NCBI GenBank assembly: GCA_963837325.1
Contig: CAWIMV010000001.1
Span: 992,001-1,056,000, forward strand
Source of the DNA: CAVQKZ01 sp963837325
GTDB taxonomy: Bacteria > Actinomycetota > Actinomycetes > Mycobacteriales > Jatrophihabitantaceae
Direction: 5' to 3'
Length of the DNA: 64,000 nt
In this document: positions 1-8,607 of the stretch, one piece after another
Layout: the number at the start of each line of letters is the position of its first letter
How positions within the stretch are numbered: position 1 is the stretch's first letter
Position numbers and translations under genes: made by a program
The notes under the pieces: model-generated
The model's database searches: none
What the model was told of the DNA's origin: nothing
What the model saw: only the letters and a program-made list of their open reading frames with translations

Positions 1-1755
1 GCCCGTCGCGCGCGGATGGGGCGCCCAAGGGAGGTCGGAACTGCTGCCGCCGGAGATGCCGGCGAGTGGTGTCGGGTCGAACGGGATCCATCCGAGGCCG
101 GGGAAGTATGCCTCGACCCACGAGTGGGCGTCGTCGGTCGTCACGGTGAACCGCCCGTTGCGGTCCGGAGGTTGGTGCGTGTAGCCGAGCACCACGCGCG
201 CCGGCAGCCCGGCCATGCGCAGCATGATGCCCATCGCGGCGGCGTACTGCTGACAGAAGCCGACCTTGTTGGTCAGGAAGTCGACGAGGTCGCTGCCGGA
301 GTCGCCCGCCTTGGTCGCCAGGCTGTAGCTGAAGCCGTTGGCGACGTCAGTGAAGTAGTCGTTGAGCGCGCGGGCCTTGGCGTACGGAGTCGAGAGTCCA
401 TCGGTCAGCCGAGCGACGAGATCGGTGACCAGCTTGGGCATGTTTCGCGGGACCTGGCGGGCCGATTGGACCGAAGCCGGGTATTCCGTCCCCGCGCCCT
501 GCAGATCCGAGATCGTCGGCGCCGGTTGCGCGACCTGTTCGGTGATCTGCTGGCTGCTGCGCACCCGGCTGCCCACCAGCAGTTCGTCCTCGGTGCTCCA
601 GTGGGTCGCGCCGTCGACCCCGTCGACCGACGTTGGCTTGCCGAAGATCGGCGGGTTGTCGGACAAACCGGTGATGCTGATCCGGGCGGTGTAGTTCACG
701 GTCGGACGCTCCGGCGCGGCCGGATCGGTGTCGAACCTGGTGCTGCTCACGTTCTCGGTGCCGCCGTGCCGCAGCGGTGACCACCCCTTGTCGGCGTAGT
801 TCGCCAGGACGTTCGCGCGCAGGTAGTAGGGCCGCACGGTGTGTGCCGCCCCGAGATCGACGGTGAACAGACTCACCGGCTTGGACCGCTGCAGATCGCC
901 CTTGAGCGCGTCGAACGGGTCGAGGGAGATCCCGCCGGCCCCGAAGCCGCCGCCCAGGCCGCCGCCCCCGGACCCGTGGTTGTTGTGCAGGGCATTGGCG
1001 ATCAGATTGGCCGGCCGGGACGGTGCCAGTAGCGGGAGAACCACCGCCGCGACCAGAGCGATCGCCGCGATTCGGGGGCCGGACACGGCCAGAGTCGCGG
1101 TGGGGCGAGCCTCACCACTGCGGGGAATGAGGCGGCCCCAGCCCTTCACCTCGTCGTCGGCGTCGATGGACAACAGCAGGAGGAACCCGGCGGCGGCGGC
1201 GGCGAAGAACAACCAGGACACCGGGTGCCGCGGTACGGCGCCGGACACGGTGTAGACGACGAGCAGAGGCACCCCGGCCAGCGCACCCCGGCGTCCGACC
1301 ACCGCGATGAAGTCCACGAGCGCGGCCAAGAGCGGGAGCATCGCCGCCAGGACGAACTTGATGGCGAGGGTGGCATGGACCGGGGCCACGCCATTCGTCG
1401 TTGTGTCGTGTAGATCGTTCAACAGCGAGCTGACGTCGTGCCAACTGCTTCGGGTCGGGAGCAGCCCGCCAAATGCGTGCGCAGGTAGGTAGTGGGCGGT
1501 CAGCCAGATCACCAGCACACCGAGGCCGAGCCAGATGTGCCAGACCTTCGGTCGCTGGCGCAGGCGCAGAATCGCGGCCGGCGCGATCGCGATGGCCATC
1601 GCGAACCAGACCTCGAACAGCCATCGGACGTCGGTGAACAACTCACACAACGGCAGCACGCCGAGCGCGCAGGCCAGCAGCGCGCGCAGGGTGCGGCGGG
1701 TACTGCCGGGTTCGGCAGCGGTCGGCCGCGTCGTGACCCGGGCCGGCGCGGTCAT
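1..1755 (-). CDS. Transglutaminase-like membrane protein (TgpA type), C-terminus cut by window edge
   Basis: Membrane protein with an extracytoplasmic transglutaminase-like (cysteine protease fold) domain. The visible 585 residues begin at an ATG whose last bases overlap the DUF58 stop (ATGA). The N-terminal 220 residues hold about five or six hydrophobic segments. The transglutaminase core follows, with C501 in GFCQQY, H544 in DDAHSW and D560 in PFDPTP forming the expected Cys-His-Asp triad. Family members usually end with one more membrane helix and a DUF4129 tail, which would lie outside the window. It forms an operon with the DUF58 and MoxR genes, a widespread trio. The substrate is unknown; a cell-envelope role is inferred from the neighbours. 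Confidence 0.85.
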   Translation of the reverse strand, partial: MTAPARVTTRPTAAEPGSTRRTLRALLACALGVLPLCELFTDVRWLFEVWFAMAIAIAPAAILRLRQRPKVWHIWLGLGVLVIWLTAHYLPAHAFGGLLPTRSSWHDVSSLLNDLHDTTTNGVAPVHATLAIKFVLAAMLPLLAALVDFIAVVGRRGALAGVPLLVVYTVSGAVPRHPVSWLFFAAAAAGFLLLLSIDADDEVKGWGRLIPRSGEARPTATLAVSGPRIAAIALVAAVVLPLLAPSRPANLIANALHNNHGSGGGGLGGGFGAGGISLDPFDALKGDLQRSKPVSLFTVDLGAAHTVRPYYLRANVLANYADKGWSPLRHGGTENVSSTRFDTDPAAPERPTVNYTARISITGLSDNPPIFGKPTSVDGVDGATHWSTEDELLVGSRVRSSQQITEQVAQPAPTISDLQGAGTEYPASVQSARQVPRNMPKLVTDLVARLTDGLSTPYAKARALNDYFTDVANGFSYSLATKAGDSGSDLVDFLTNKVGFCQQYAAAMGIMLRMAGLPARVVLGYTHQPPDRNGRFTVTTDDAHSWVEAYFPGLGWIPFDPTPLAGISGGSSSDLPWAPHPRATG

Positions 1756-3095
1756 CGGCGCCCGCCAACCGGGCGTTCGGGCAGTCCGGCGATCCGGGGG
1801 GCGGCACCCTGACGGGACCGCAACAGGTTCTGCCACGAGGCCGGCGTGGTGTCGCCGCACCGGACGACCACGACACTCCAGCCGGCCGCCCGCAGCACGC
1901 GAGCCGCAGCGTCACAGAGTGGGCTGACCCGAGTCGCGCCTTCGGCCGCCGGCGGCACCAGCCAGGTCTGGGTATCGAGCAGCAACGCGAACGCCGGAAT
2001 GGCGGCACCGCGGGGGTGGGCGTCGGCGAGGATGCGAAGACTGGTCGCATCGAGCGAGCCGAGCACCGCGACGAGTGCAGAATCTCGTGCGGCCGAGCGG
2101 GCCAGCCCGGCAATCGGGGTGAGGTCGGCGACCTTCGAGGCCTGCAGCTCGGCGAGGTGGTCGGCCAGCCGTCCCGGCTCGCCGAGGTAGCGCCGCTCAG
2201 GCGTGGTGAGATCGTCGATCAGGCCGACGTCGCGGCCGGCAATCATCAGGTGGGTGCCGATGCTGGCCGCGGCGCTGATCGCCCATTCGAGGCTGCTGGT
2301 CTGGCGCGGGTCCGGCGTACCGTCGGTGGTCTTCAGCGGCGGGCCGACGACGTGCGCCGCGGTGCGGGTGTCGAGGAGCAATGTGCTCTGCCCCTGCCAG
2401 GGCCGCTCCTCCTGTCGCACCATCAGGGCACCGGTGCGCGCGGTGGAACGCCAGTGGATCTTGCGGAGGTCGTCGCCGGTGCGGTATTCGCGCGTTGAGG
2501 CGTCATCGGCGCCGTGCGTCCCGATCGAGTGGCTGCCGGCGTTGTCACCGATGTCGTAGGAGCGCGGCGGCTCGACGGAGGGGAGCGGGTCGACAACCGG
2601 AGTGATGACGAATTGCGTCGTCGCCGTGAAGGACCGGGTCACGTCGATCATCCGGAACGGGTCGGTGAGCCGGATCCGCAGCGGCCCGGCGACGTAGCGT
2701 CCCCGAGGCAGTCCCGGCATCCGGTATGAGACGGTGCGGACCTCGCGGCCCCCGAGCCCGGCGACCACGAAACGAGCCCGGCCGTTGAGCTGGGGCGGTA
2801 GTTGATCTTCGAGCATCAGCGCGCCCGTGCGCATCACCGAGCGGTTGGTGATGGCGAGATGGATCGCGACGGCCTCACCGGCGCTGGCCCGGCCGGGTTC
2901 GGCGCTACGTCGATTGGAGATCCGCACCCGCGAGCGGTAGACGACGGAGGCGGCGGCGATTGGTATCGCCAGCGCGAGGATTCCGGCCCGCACCAGATCG
3001 ACAACGCCGATCAGCAACCCGCACAACAGGGCGGTAGAGCCGGCCGCGAGCAGGCAACTGGCGCGGGTGGTGAAGCCGGCCCGCAAACCTGCCAT
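1752..3095 (-). CDS. DUF58 domain-containing protein
   Basis: 447 residues from the ATG at 3095, which lies 4 nt after the MoxR stop; an in-frame start at 3203 would overlap moxR by about 100 bp and is less likely. Two adjacent hydrophobic segments sit near the N-terminus. The DUF58 signature follows in the middle (REYRTGDD, then KIHWRSTAR). The C-terminal half resembles a von Willebrand A-like fold. DUF58 proteins nearly always occur with a MoxR ATPase and often with a TgpA-like protein, as here. The MoxR partner may act as a chaperone for it, but the exact function is unknown. Confidence 0.85.
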   Translation of the reverse strand: MAGLRAGFTTRASCLLAAGSTALLCGLLIGVVDLVRAGILALAIPIAAASVVYRSRVRISNRRSAEPGRASAGEAVAIHLAITNRSVMRTGALMLEDQLPPQLNGRARFVVAGLGGREVRTVSYRMPGLPRGRYVAGPLRIRLTDPFRMIDVTRSFTATTQFVITPVVDPLPSVEPPRSYDIGDNAGSHSIGTHGADDASTREYRTGDDLRKIHWRSTARTGALMVRQEERPWQGQSTLLLDTRTAAHVVGPPLKTTDGTPDPRQTSSLEWAISAAASIGTHLMIAGRDVGLIDDLTTPERRYLGEPGRLADHLAELQASKVADLTPIAGLARSAARDSALVAVLGSLDATSLRILADAHPRGAAIPAFALLLDTQTWLVPPAAEGATRVSPLCDAAARVLRAAGWSVVVVRCGDTTPASWQNLLRSRQGAAPRIAGLPERPVGGRR

Positions 3096-3099
3096 CGTG

Positions 3100-4137
3100 T
3101 CAACGCCCGCCGCGCAGGCCCGCACCAGCTTCGGCCGGGATGGGGGTGGCCTGGGCAATCCGGCCGAGAATGTCCTCGGCGGTGCGGCCACCAATGTGCG
3201 CATCGGTGGTGAGCAGGAGTCGATGCGCCACGACGGGGATCAGCAGCAACTGCAGGTCGTCGGGGATCACGTACTCGCGGCCGTCCAGTGCGGCCCACGC
3301 CTTCGCGGCCCGCAGCAACTGCAGGGTGGCCCGGGGCGAGGCGCCGAGCCGGACCTCCTGGGAGCGGCGGGTGGCCTCGGCCAAGTCGACGGCGTACGCC
3401 TTGATCGCTTCGGAGACGTGCACCTGGCGTACGGCCGCGATGAGACTGCGCACCTCGGTGGCATCCGAGACCGGTCGCAGGGAGTCGAGCGGATCGAGCG
3501 ACGCATGCTCGTTGAGCATCATGATCTCGGCCGCGCGGTCGGGGTAGCCCATCGAGATCCGGCCGGTGAATCGGTCGCGCTGGGCCTCGGGCAGCGGGTA
3601 GGTGCCTTCCATGTCGATCGGGTTCTGGGTGGCGAGCACCATGAACGGCGCTTCCAGCGAGTTCGTCACGCCGTCGACCGTGACCTGGCGCTCCTCCATA
3701 CATTCCAACAGTGCGGCTTGGGTCTTCGGAGAGGCCCGATTGATCTCGTCGCCGACGACGATGTTGGCGAACACCGGCCCGGGCTTGAACTCGAAGTCGC
3801 GTTCCTCGGCGTTGTAGACGCTGACGCCGGTGATGTCGCTGGGCAGCAGATCGGGTGTGAACTGGATTCGCCGTACCGAGCAGTCGATCGAGCGGGCCAA
3901 CGCCTTCGCGAACTTCGTCTTGCCGACTCCGGGCACGTCCTCGATCAACAGGTGGCCTTCGGCGAGCAACACCGTGAGCCCGAGCCGCACCGCGTTGTGC
4001 TTGCCTTCGATCACCTGCTCGATGTTCGCTGCGATCCGGGCGCCGGCTGCGCTGACCGAAACGGGCGCGGCCGACGGAACGAGTGCCGGGGCCGCGTGCG
4101 TTCCGATCACCCGCGGTTCGCGATCGAGGTCGTCCAC
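3100..4137 (-). CDS. MoxR-family AAA+ ATPase
   Basis: AAA+ ATPase of the MoxR/RavA group, which are chaperone-like proteins acting with DUF58 or VWA partners. Walker A is DVPGVGKTKFA and Walker B is VVGDEINRA, followed by sensor 1 (ATQNP) and a C-terminal lid. The chosen start is the GTG at 4137, which has GAGG 9 nt upstream and gives 345 residues, close to family size. The frame stays open to a TTG at 4215, so a longer 371-residue form is possible. It is the first gene of a minus-strand operon with DUF58 and the transglutaminase-like gene, divergent from mraZ. Confidence 0.85.
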   Translation of the reverse strand: MDDLDREPRVIGTHAAPALVPSAAPVSVSAAGARIAANIEQVIEGKHNAVRLGLTVLLAEGHLLIEDVPGVGKTKFAKALARSIDCSVRRIQFTPDLLPSDITGVSVYNAEERDFEFKPGPVFANIVVGDEINRASPKTQAALLECMEERQVTVDGVTNSLEAPFMVLATQNPIDMEGTYPLPEAQRDRFTGRISMGYPDRAAEIMMLNEHASLDPLDSLRPVSDATEVRSLIAAVRQVHVSEAIKAYAVDLAEATRRSQEVRLGASPRATLQLLRAAKAWAALDGREYVIPDDLQLLLIPVVAHRLLLTTDAHIGGRTAEDILGRIAQATPIPAEAGAGLRGGR

Positions 4138-4236
4138 CTGTGCGGTCCTCACTCTCGTGCTGTCGGGCGCCTGCGCCCGGCGTGGAAATCGTCCGCCGTC
4201 GAGTATTGCCGACAATCCGCGCCGTTGGGTATCGAG

Positions 4237-4250
4237 CCGGTTTCAACCGG
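4237..4250. promoter_or_regulatory. Inverted repeat in the moxR-mraZ divergent gap
   Basis: Two 6-bp arms, CCGGTT and AACCGG, are separated by 2 bp. They lie in the 238-bp region between the divergent moxR and mraZ genes. This could be a regulator site, but no regulator is indicated by the sequence. Confidence 0.3.
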
Positions 4251-4294
4251 TTGGCGGGGCGGATGCGCGACATGCACATCGATATGGGTTGTGA

Positions 4295-4330
4295 GTGGCG
4301 TGAAGTGGGGTACGGTGGGGCTCAGTGGGG
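4295..4330 (+). promoter_or_regulatory. MraZ-binding repeats upstream of mraZ
   Basis: Three exact GTGGGG boxes at 4305, 4315 and 4325, plus a degenerate GTGGCG at 4295, are spaced exactly 10 bp apart. They end 45 bp before the mraZ start. MraZ is known to bind tandem TGGG-type repeats with one-helical-turn spacing ahead of its own gene, so this array is very probably the autoregulatory operator of the dcw cluster. A -10 box could not be placed with confidence. Confidence 0.8.
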
Positions 4331-4375
4331 AAGACGTCCTTCCTCATCCGCGCTCTGGCTCGAAGGGTGGTGTCG

Positions 4376-4807
4376 ATGTTCCTCGGCACGCACACCCCAC
4401 GACTGGACGACAAGGGCCGGCTGGCCCTGCCGGCGCGCTTCCGCCCGGAGCTGGAAGGCGGCTTGGTGATCTGCAAAGGCCAGGACCGCTGCTTGTTCAT
4501 CTTCGGCGTCGCGGAGTTCGACCGGTTCACCGAGTCGCTCCGCAACGCTCCGGTGACTGACCGCCGGGTTCGCGACTACGGGCGCGTGCTGTTCGCCAGT
4601 GCGTCGAACGAGACGCCCGACAGCCAGGGCCGGATCACCGTCCCGCCGCAGTTGCGGCTCTATGCGGGGTTGACCAAGGACTGCGTGGTCATCGGCGCGA
4701 ATACCCGCATCGAGGTGTGGGACGCCGACGCCTGGCAGAGCTATCTCGAGGGCACCGAGCAGGCGTTCGCCGACATCGCCGAGGAGGTGCTGCCCGGCGT
4801 GCTGTAG
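4376..4807 (+). CDS. mraZ: Transcriptional regulator MraZ
   Basis: 143 residues, the normal family length, beginning MFLGTHTPRLDDKGR. The start at 4376 has GAAGGG upstream; an in-frame ATG-type start at 4325 would add 17 residues unlike the family. It contains two SpoVT/AbrB-like repeats, each with the DxKGR or DSQGR motif. MraZ binds tandem repeats upstream of the division and cell-wall cluster and controls it. Four such repeats lie directly upstream at 4295-4330. Confidence 0.95.
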   Translation: MFLGTHTPRLDDKGRLALPARFRPELEGGLVICKGQDRCLFIFGVAEFDRFTESLRNAPVTDRRVRDYGRVLFASASNETPDSQGRITVPPQLRLYAGLTKDCVVIGANTRIEVWDADAWQSYLEGTEQAFADIAEEVLPGVL

Positions 4808-4812
4808 CGCGA

Positions 4813-4899
4813 TGACGTTCGGTCCGGCCTCCTCCCGTCCACCTCCTGGCGCACTTCCCCGGCGCCAGGCGGGACGGGCGGGGACCAGGTCGAGCGTCA
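4813..4899 (+). ncRNA. Structured leader RNA before rsmH (mraW-motif candidate)
   Basis: Four nested perfect stems form one long arm: TGACG 4813-4817 with CGTCA 4895-4899; GGTCC 4821-4825 with GGACC 4882-4886; CCCGTCC 4834-4840 with GGACGGG 4872-4878; and CCTGGCGC 4845-4852 with GCGCCAGG 4862-4869. The apical loop has 9 nt. It occupies the 168-bp gap between mraZ and rsmH. A conserved 'mraW RNA motif' is known at this position in actinomycetes and this structure probably belongs to it. The assignment rests on location and pairing, not on a model search. No U-tract follows, so a simple terminator is unlikely. Confidence 0.65.
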
Positions 4900-4975
4900 C
4901 CCCCACCTCTCGCACTCGGCCCGGAGTTTCGGGCCCACCACCTCTTTCACCTACCAGGACAGCGAGGACGCAGCG

Positions 4976-5959
4976 ATGGACCCCCGGGACGAGACGGCAG
5001 CGACGCCCGCGTCTGCCGTGCACGTCCCGGTGTTGCTCGATCGGGTTCTCGCCGTGCTCGGTCCCGCGCTCTCGGATCGACCGGCGGTACTGGTCGACGC
5101 CACGCTCGGCCTCGGCGGTCACGCCGCGGCGTTGCTGGAATCGCATCCACAGCTCACGCTTGTCGGACTCGACCGCGACTCGGCCGCACTGGTTCGCAGC
5201 CGGCAGCGCCTGGCCGCATTCTCGGCGCGAATCCACCTGGTGCACGCCAGGTACGACCTGATGCCCGACGTGCTCGCCGAACTCGAGCTGCCTGCCGTCG
5301 ACGGCGTGCTGTTCGACCTCGGGGTTTCCTCGATGCAGCTGGACGTGGCCGAGCGTGGGTTTTCCTACGCGACCGACGCCCCGCTGGACATGCGGATGGA
5401 CGCCGACGAGCAGCTCACCGCGGCCGACGTGGTCAACACCTACCCGGTGCCCCAACTGGCGCGGGTACTGCGCGAGTACGGCGAGGAGCGCTTCGCCCTT
5501 CGCGTGGCCCAGGCCATCGACCGGGCGCGCAGCATCGCGCCGCTGGACTCGACCGCACAACTCGCCGAACTGGTGCGCAGCGCCATTCCTGCGGCTACCC
5601 GCCGCCACGGCGGACACCCGGCCAAGCGCACGTTCCAGGCGTTGCGCATCGAGGTCAACGGCGAGCTGGCCGGGCTGCGTCGCGCCGTGCCGGCCGCCCT
5701 GGCCGCGCTCGCGATGGGCGGACGGATCGTCGCGCTGTCCTATCACTCGCTCGAGGACCGCATCGTCAAACAGAGCATGGCCGAGCTGGCCACCGACGCA
5801 ACGCCCCCCGGGCTCCCGGTGCCGCTGGCTGAGCGCCGGCCGCAACTGCGGCTGCTCACCCGCGGCGCCGAGTCGGCATCGGATGTGGAGATCGCCGCCA
5901 ATCCGAGAGCGGCCTCGGCGCGGATGCGGGCCGCGGAACGAATCCGGGAGCCGGTGTGA
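4976..5959 (+). CDS. rsmH: 16S rRNA (cytosine1402-N4)-methyltransferase RsmH
   Basis: S-adenosylmethionine-dependent methyltransferase (formerly MraW) that modifies C1402 in the ribosomal P site. 327 residues, usual for the family. Visible signatures are VDATLGLGGHA (SAM loop), LFDLGVSSMQLD, KRTFQALRIEVN and ALSYHSLEDRIVK. The ATG at 4976 has GCGAGGA upstream. Its stop overlaps the GTG of the next gene. It is the second gene of the dcw cluster, and a structured RNA precedes it. Confidence 0.95.
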   Translation: MDPRDETAATPASAVHVPVLLDRVLAVLGPALSDRPAVLVDATLGLGGHAAALLESHPQLTLVGLDRDSAALVRSRQRLAAFSARIHLVHARYDLMPDVLAELELPAVDGVLFDLGVSSMQLDVAERGFSYATDAPLDMRMDADEQLTAADVVNTYPVPQLARVLREYGEERFALRVAQAIDRARSIAPLDSTAQLAELVRSAIPAATRRHGGHPAKRTFQALRIEVNGELAGLRRAVPAALAALAMGGRIVALSYHSLEDRIVKQSMAELATDATPPGLPVPLAERRPQLRLLTRGAESASDVEIAANPRAASARMRAAERIREPV

Positions 5960-6537
5960 GCGCCCCTCGCACCGGTAGTCCGCCCCCCAACCCGGTCGTG
6001 AGTCGAGCACGGCCCGATCGGGCCGCACCCAAGCACGCCCCCCGGGTGCCCTTCGCGCTGCTCGTCGCCGGACTGATCGTCGGCGGCATGTGTGCCCTGC
6101 TGGCGCTCAACACCGCGTCGGCCGCGAACGAACTCGCCCGCCACGACCTCGCGGCCAAGGACTCCGACGTGGCGGCGCGGCTCGTCCAGGCCCGCAACCA
6201 GGTAGCGGCAAGTGCCGCACCGGACGCGCTCGGTCGTGCCGCCGCGGCGCTCGGCATGGTTCCGGCGACGGCGCCGGCGTTCCTGAAGGTCGGCGCGGAC
6301 GGCAAGGTCACCCTGCTCGGCAGCCCGGCGCCGGCGGCCGCCGCCCCCGTGCCACCGCCCCCGACCACGCCGAAGCCGACGCCAACGCCGACGAAGACGA
6401 AGACGAAGACGAAGACGAAAGCCACCAAGCCGGCTCTCGCCCACGGTGCGGCGAAGCCGAAGAAGCACAAGGCGGCCCACCCGAAGCGGCCCACCCCCAC
6501 CCCGACCCCGACGACCACGCTGGGAGGCACCCGATGA
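5956..6537 (+). CDS. FtsL-like septum protein with Pro/Thr/Lys-rich tail
   Basis: 193-residue bitopic membrane protein in the ftsL position between rsmH and ftsI. A short basic cytoplasmic part is followed by one hydrophobic helix near residues 35-55, then about 50 residues compatible with a coiled coil, as in FtsL/DivIC. The last 85 residues are unusual: Ala/Pro stretches, a Thr-Lys repeat and Lys/His/Pro-rich sequence. It starts at a GTG overlapping the rsmH stop (GTGA) and ends in an ATGA overlap with ftsI. FtsL would help recruit FtsW/FtsI. Identity rests mostly on position and topology because FtsL sequences are poorly conserved. Confidence 0.7.
   Translation: MSAPRTGSPPPNPVVSRARPDRAAPKHAPRVPFALLVAGLIVGGMCALLALNTASAANELARHDLAAKDSDVAARLVQARNQVAASAAPDALGRAAAALGMVPATAPAFLKVGADGKVTLLGSPAPAAAAPVPPPPTTPKPTPTPTKTKTKTKTKATKPALAHGAAKPKKHKAAHPKRPTPTPTPTTTLGGTR
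6391..6420 (+). repeat. Hexanucleotide tandem repeat in the ftsL-like gene
   Basis: Five units of ACGAAG (the last one ACGAAA) encode consecutive Thr-Lys dipeptides in the extracytoplasmic tail. The unit is six bases, so length changes would keep the reading frame. Confidence 0.9.
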
Positions 6538-8606
6538 CCGAGCGCCGCCAGGGACCCCAGCGGCCCGCGCGCCCCCAGCGACCGACGCGGGCCGAACGCC
6601 CGGCGCGGCCTCGGCCCGACGGTCCCCGTCGCGCGTCGGCGCCGCGCGCATCCGCCGGTCCGGCCCCGCGCCGGTTCGGGCCCGCAGCCGTCCCTCCGCC
6701 GGCCAGTGGACCGCGACGTCGGGCGCCCGCGCCTCAGCCCGCCCCGCGGCGGACCGCCCCCGCCACCCCGGCGCGGCCGGCGGCGAAGCGTCCGGCCGCG
6801 AAGCGTGCGGCGGCCCGCCGACGTACCCGGCGCGGTCTGCGCCTGGGTTCCTTGCACCCGCGGCTGCGCTACGGGTTTGCGGCCGTGTGCACCTTGCTGC
6901 TCGTCGTCGGCGGCCGGCTCATCCAGCTACAGGGGCTCGATCACGGCAACTACGCGGGAGCCGCGGCTGCGCAACGGGTCGACACGGTGCCGCTGCATGC
7001 GATGCGCGGCCAGATCCTGGACCGCAACGGCACCCCGCTTGCCTACACGTCCAGCGCGCAGGACATCACCGTCGATCCGAAGCAGATTGCGGCAGCCAAG
7101 CGCACCGTGTACGCCGCCAAGCTCGCACCACTCGTCGGCACGAGCGTTCCCGACGTGATCAAGGTGCTGGCCAAGCCCGGCCAGTACGCCGTCCTGGCCC
7201 AGGCACTCTCGCCGGTAGTGGCCGGCCGGATCTCGGCGCTGAACCTGGAAGGGGTCTACACCCAGGCGACCACCCAGCGGCAGTACCCGGGGCGGACGAC
7301 TGCTGCGAACGTCGTCGGCACCGTGCACTCCGACGGCACCGGTGCGGCCGGGATCGAGCACCAGTTCAACAAGGAACTGGCCGGAACCGACGGCAGCCTC
7401 ACCTATGCCGTCGACAACGTCGGAAACGTCAACCCGAGCAGCCGCACGGTTCGCGACGCGCCCCGCAACGGGGGCACCGTGCGACTGACGATCGACCAGA
7501 ACCTGCAGTACATCGCGCAGCGCTACCTCGACGCCGCAGTGCCCGAGTCGGGTGCGAGGAGCGCCGAGATGGCGATTCTCGACGCGCACACCGGCCAGGT
7601 GCTCACGCTGGCCGCCTCGGGGACGTTCGACGCCGCGGACCCCAACTCGATCGACCCGGACGCACCGATCAACCCGCCGGTGATGTCGGCGTTCGAGCCC
7701 GGGTCGGTGCAGAAGGCGATCACGTTCGCGGCTGCGCTGCAGGAGGGCACGATAACGCCGAAGACCGTCGTCACCGTGCCCAACAGCATCAACATGGGCG
7801 GCGTGACGATCAGTGACGCCTGGTGGCACCCGACCCAGCAGTTCACCGCCACCGGGGTCATCGCCGAGTCGTCGAACGTCGGCACCCTGCGGATCGCCCA
7901 GCAGCTCGGCCCGGCGCGGTGGGACGCGTACGAGAACAAGTTCGGGGTCGGCCAGAAGACCGGTATCGAGTTGCCCGGCGAGAGCAGCGGTTACCTGCCG
8001 CCGCTGTCGCAATGGTCGGACTCGACGTTCGCCAACCTGCCCTTCGGTCAGGGCGAGAGCATGACCGTGCTCCAACTCGCGTCGATCTACCAGACGGTCG
8101 CCAACAACGGTGTGCGGGTGCCGCCGCGGATCGTGGAGTCCGTCACCGCACCCGACGGCACGGTGCGGACGACACGCCCGCCCGCTGGGATCCGCGCCGT
8201 CACCGCCAAGACGGCCAAGACGTTACGGACGATGCTCGAGTCGGTGACCCTGCCCGGTGGTACCGGGGTGAAGGGTGCGATCCCCGGCTACCGGGTGGCA
8301 GGCAAGACCGGCACCGCGCAGCAGCCGGACCCGGCCCACGGCGGCGCGTACTCGAGCTGGATGAACTGGGACACCTTCGCCGGCATCGTGCCCGCCGACA
8401 ATCCTCAGTTCGTCGTCGCGATCATGGTGGACAATCCGGCCCACGGACTGGAAGGCGGCGACGTAGCCGCTCCGGTGTTCAAGCAGATCGCCAGCTACGA
8501 GTTGCAGCACGCGCGGATCGCTCCGTCCGGTGCTCAGTCGAAGCACGTCCCCCTGCAGTTGTGTGACGCCGTCACCCGCAGGTCGGCACCAAGTACCGTT
8601 TGCTGA
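6534..8606 (+). CDS. ftsI: Septal peptidoglycan transpeptidase FtsI (PBP3)
   Basis: 690-residue class B penicillin-binding protein that cross-links septal peptidoglycan with FtsW. The first 105 residues are a disordered Arg/Pro/Ala-rich cytoplasmic region, followed by one membrane helix near 108-128. Next come the PBP dimerisation domain (start MRGQILDRNG) and the transpeptidase domain. Active-site motifs are S391-V-Q-K, S446-S-N and K591-T-G-T. The ATG at 6534 overlaps the previous stop; an upstream in-frame extension is an antisense-type artefact over ftsL. The long N-terminus exceeds that of typical FtsI but is often seen in actinobacteria. Confidence 0.93.
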   Translation: MTERRQGPQRPARPQRPTRAERPARPRPDGPRRASAPRASAGPAPRRFGPAAVPPPASGPRRRAPAPQPAPRRTAPATPARPAAKRPAAKRAAARRRTRRGLRLGSLHPRLRYGFAAVCTLLLVVGGRLIQLQGLDHGNYAGAAAAQRVDTVPLHAMRGQILDRNGTPLAYTSSAQDITVDPKQIAAAKRTVYAAKLAPLVGTSVPDVIKVLAKPGQYAVLAQALSPVVAGRISALNLEGVYTQATTQRQYPGRTTAANVVGTVHSDGTGAAGIEHQFNKELAGTDGSLTYAVDNVGNVNPSSRTVRDAPRNGGTVRLTIDQNLQYIAQRYLDAAVPESGARSAEMAILDAHTGQVLTLAASGTFDAADPNSIDPDAPINPPVMSAFEPGSVQKAITFAAALQEGTITPKTVVTVPNSINMGGVTISDAWWHPTQQFTATGVIAESSNVGTLRIAQQLGPARWDAYENKFGVGQKTGIELPGESSGYLPPLSQWSDSTFANLPFGQGESMTVLQLASIYQTVANNGVRVPPRIVESVTAPDGTVRTTRPPAGIRAVTAKTAKTLRTMLESVTLPGGTGVKGAIPGYRVAGKTGTAQQPDPAHGGAYSSWMNWDTFAGIVPADNPQFVVAIMVDNPAHGLEGGDVAAPVFKQIASYELQHARIAPSGAQSKHVPLQLCDAVTRRSAPSTVC

Positions 8607-8607
8607 C

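Noticed and set aside
16..780. Plus-strand ORF at the window start
   Set aside because: Antisense to the transglutaminase-like gene, whose catalytic triad is visible on the minus strand.
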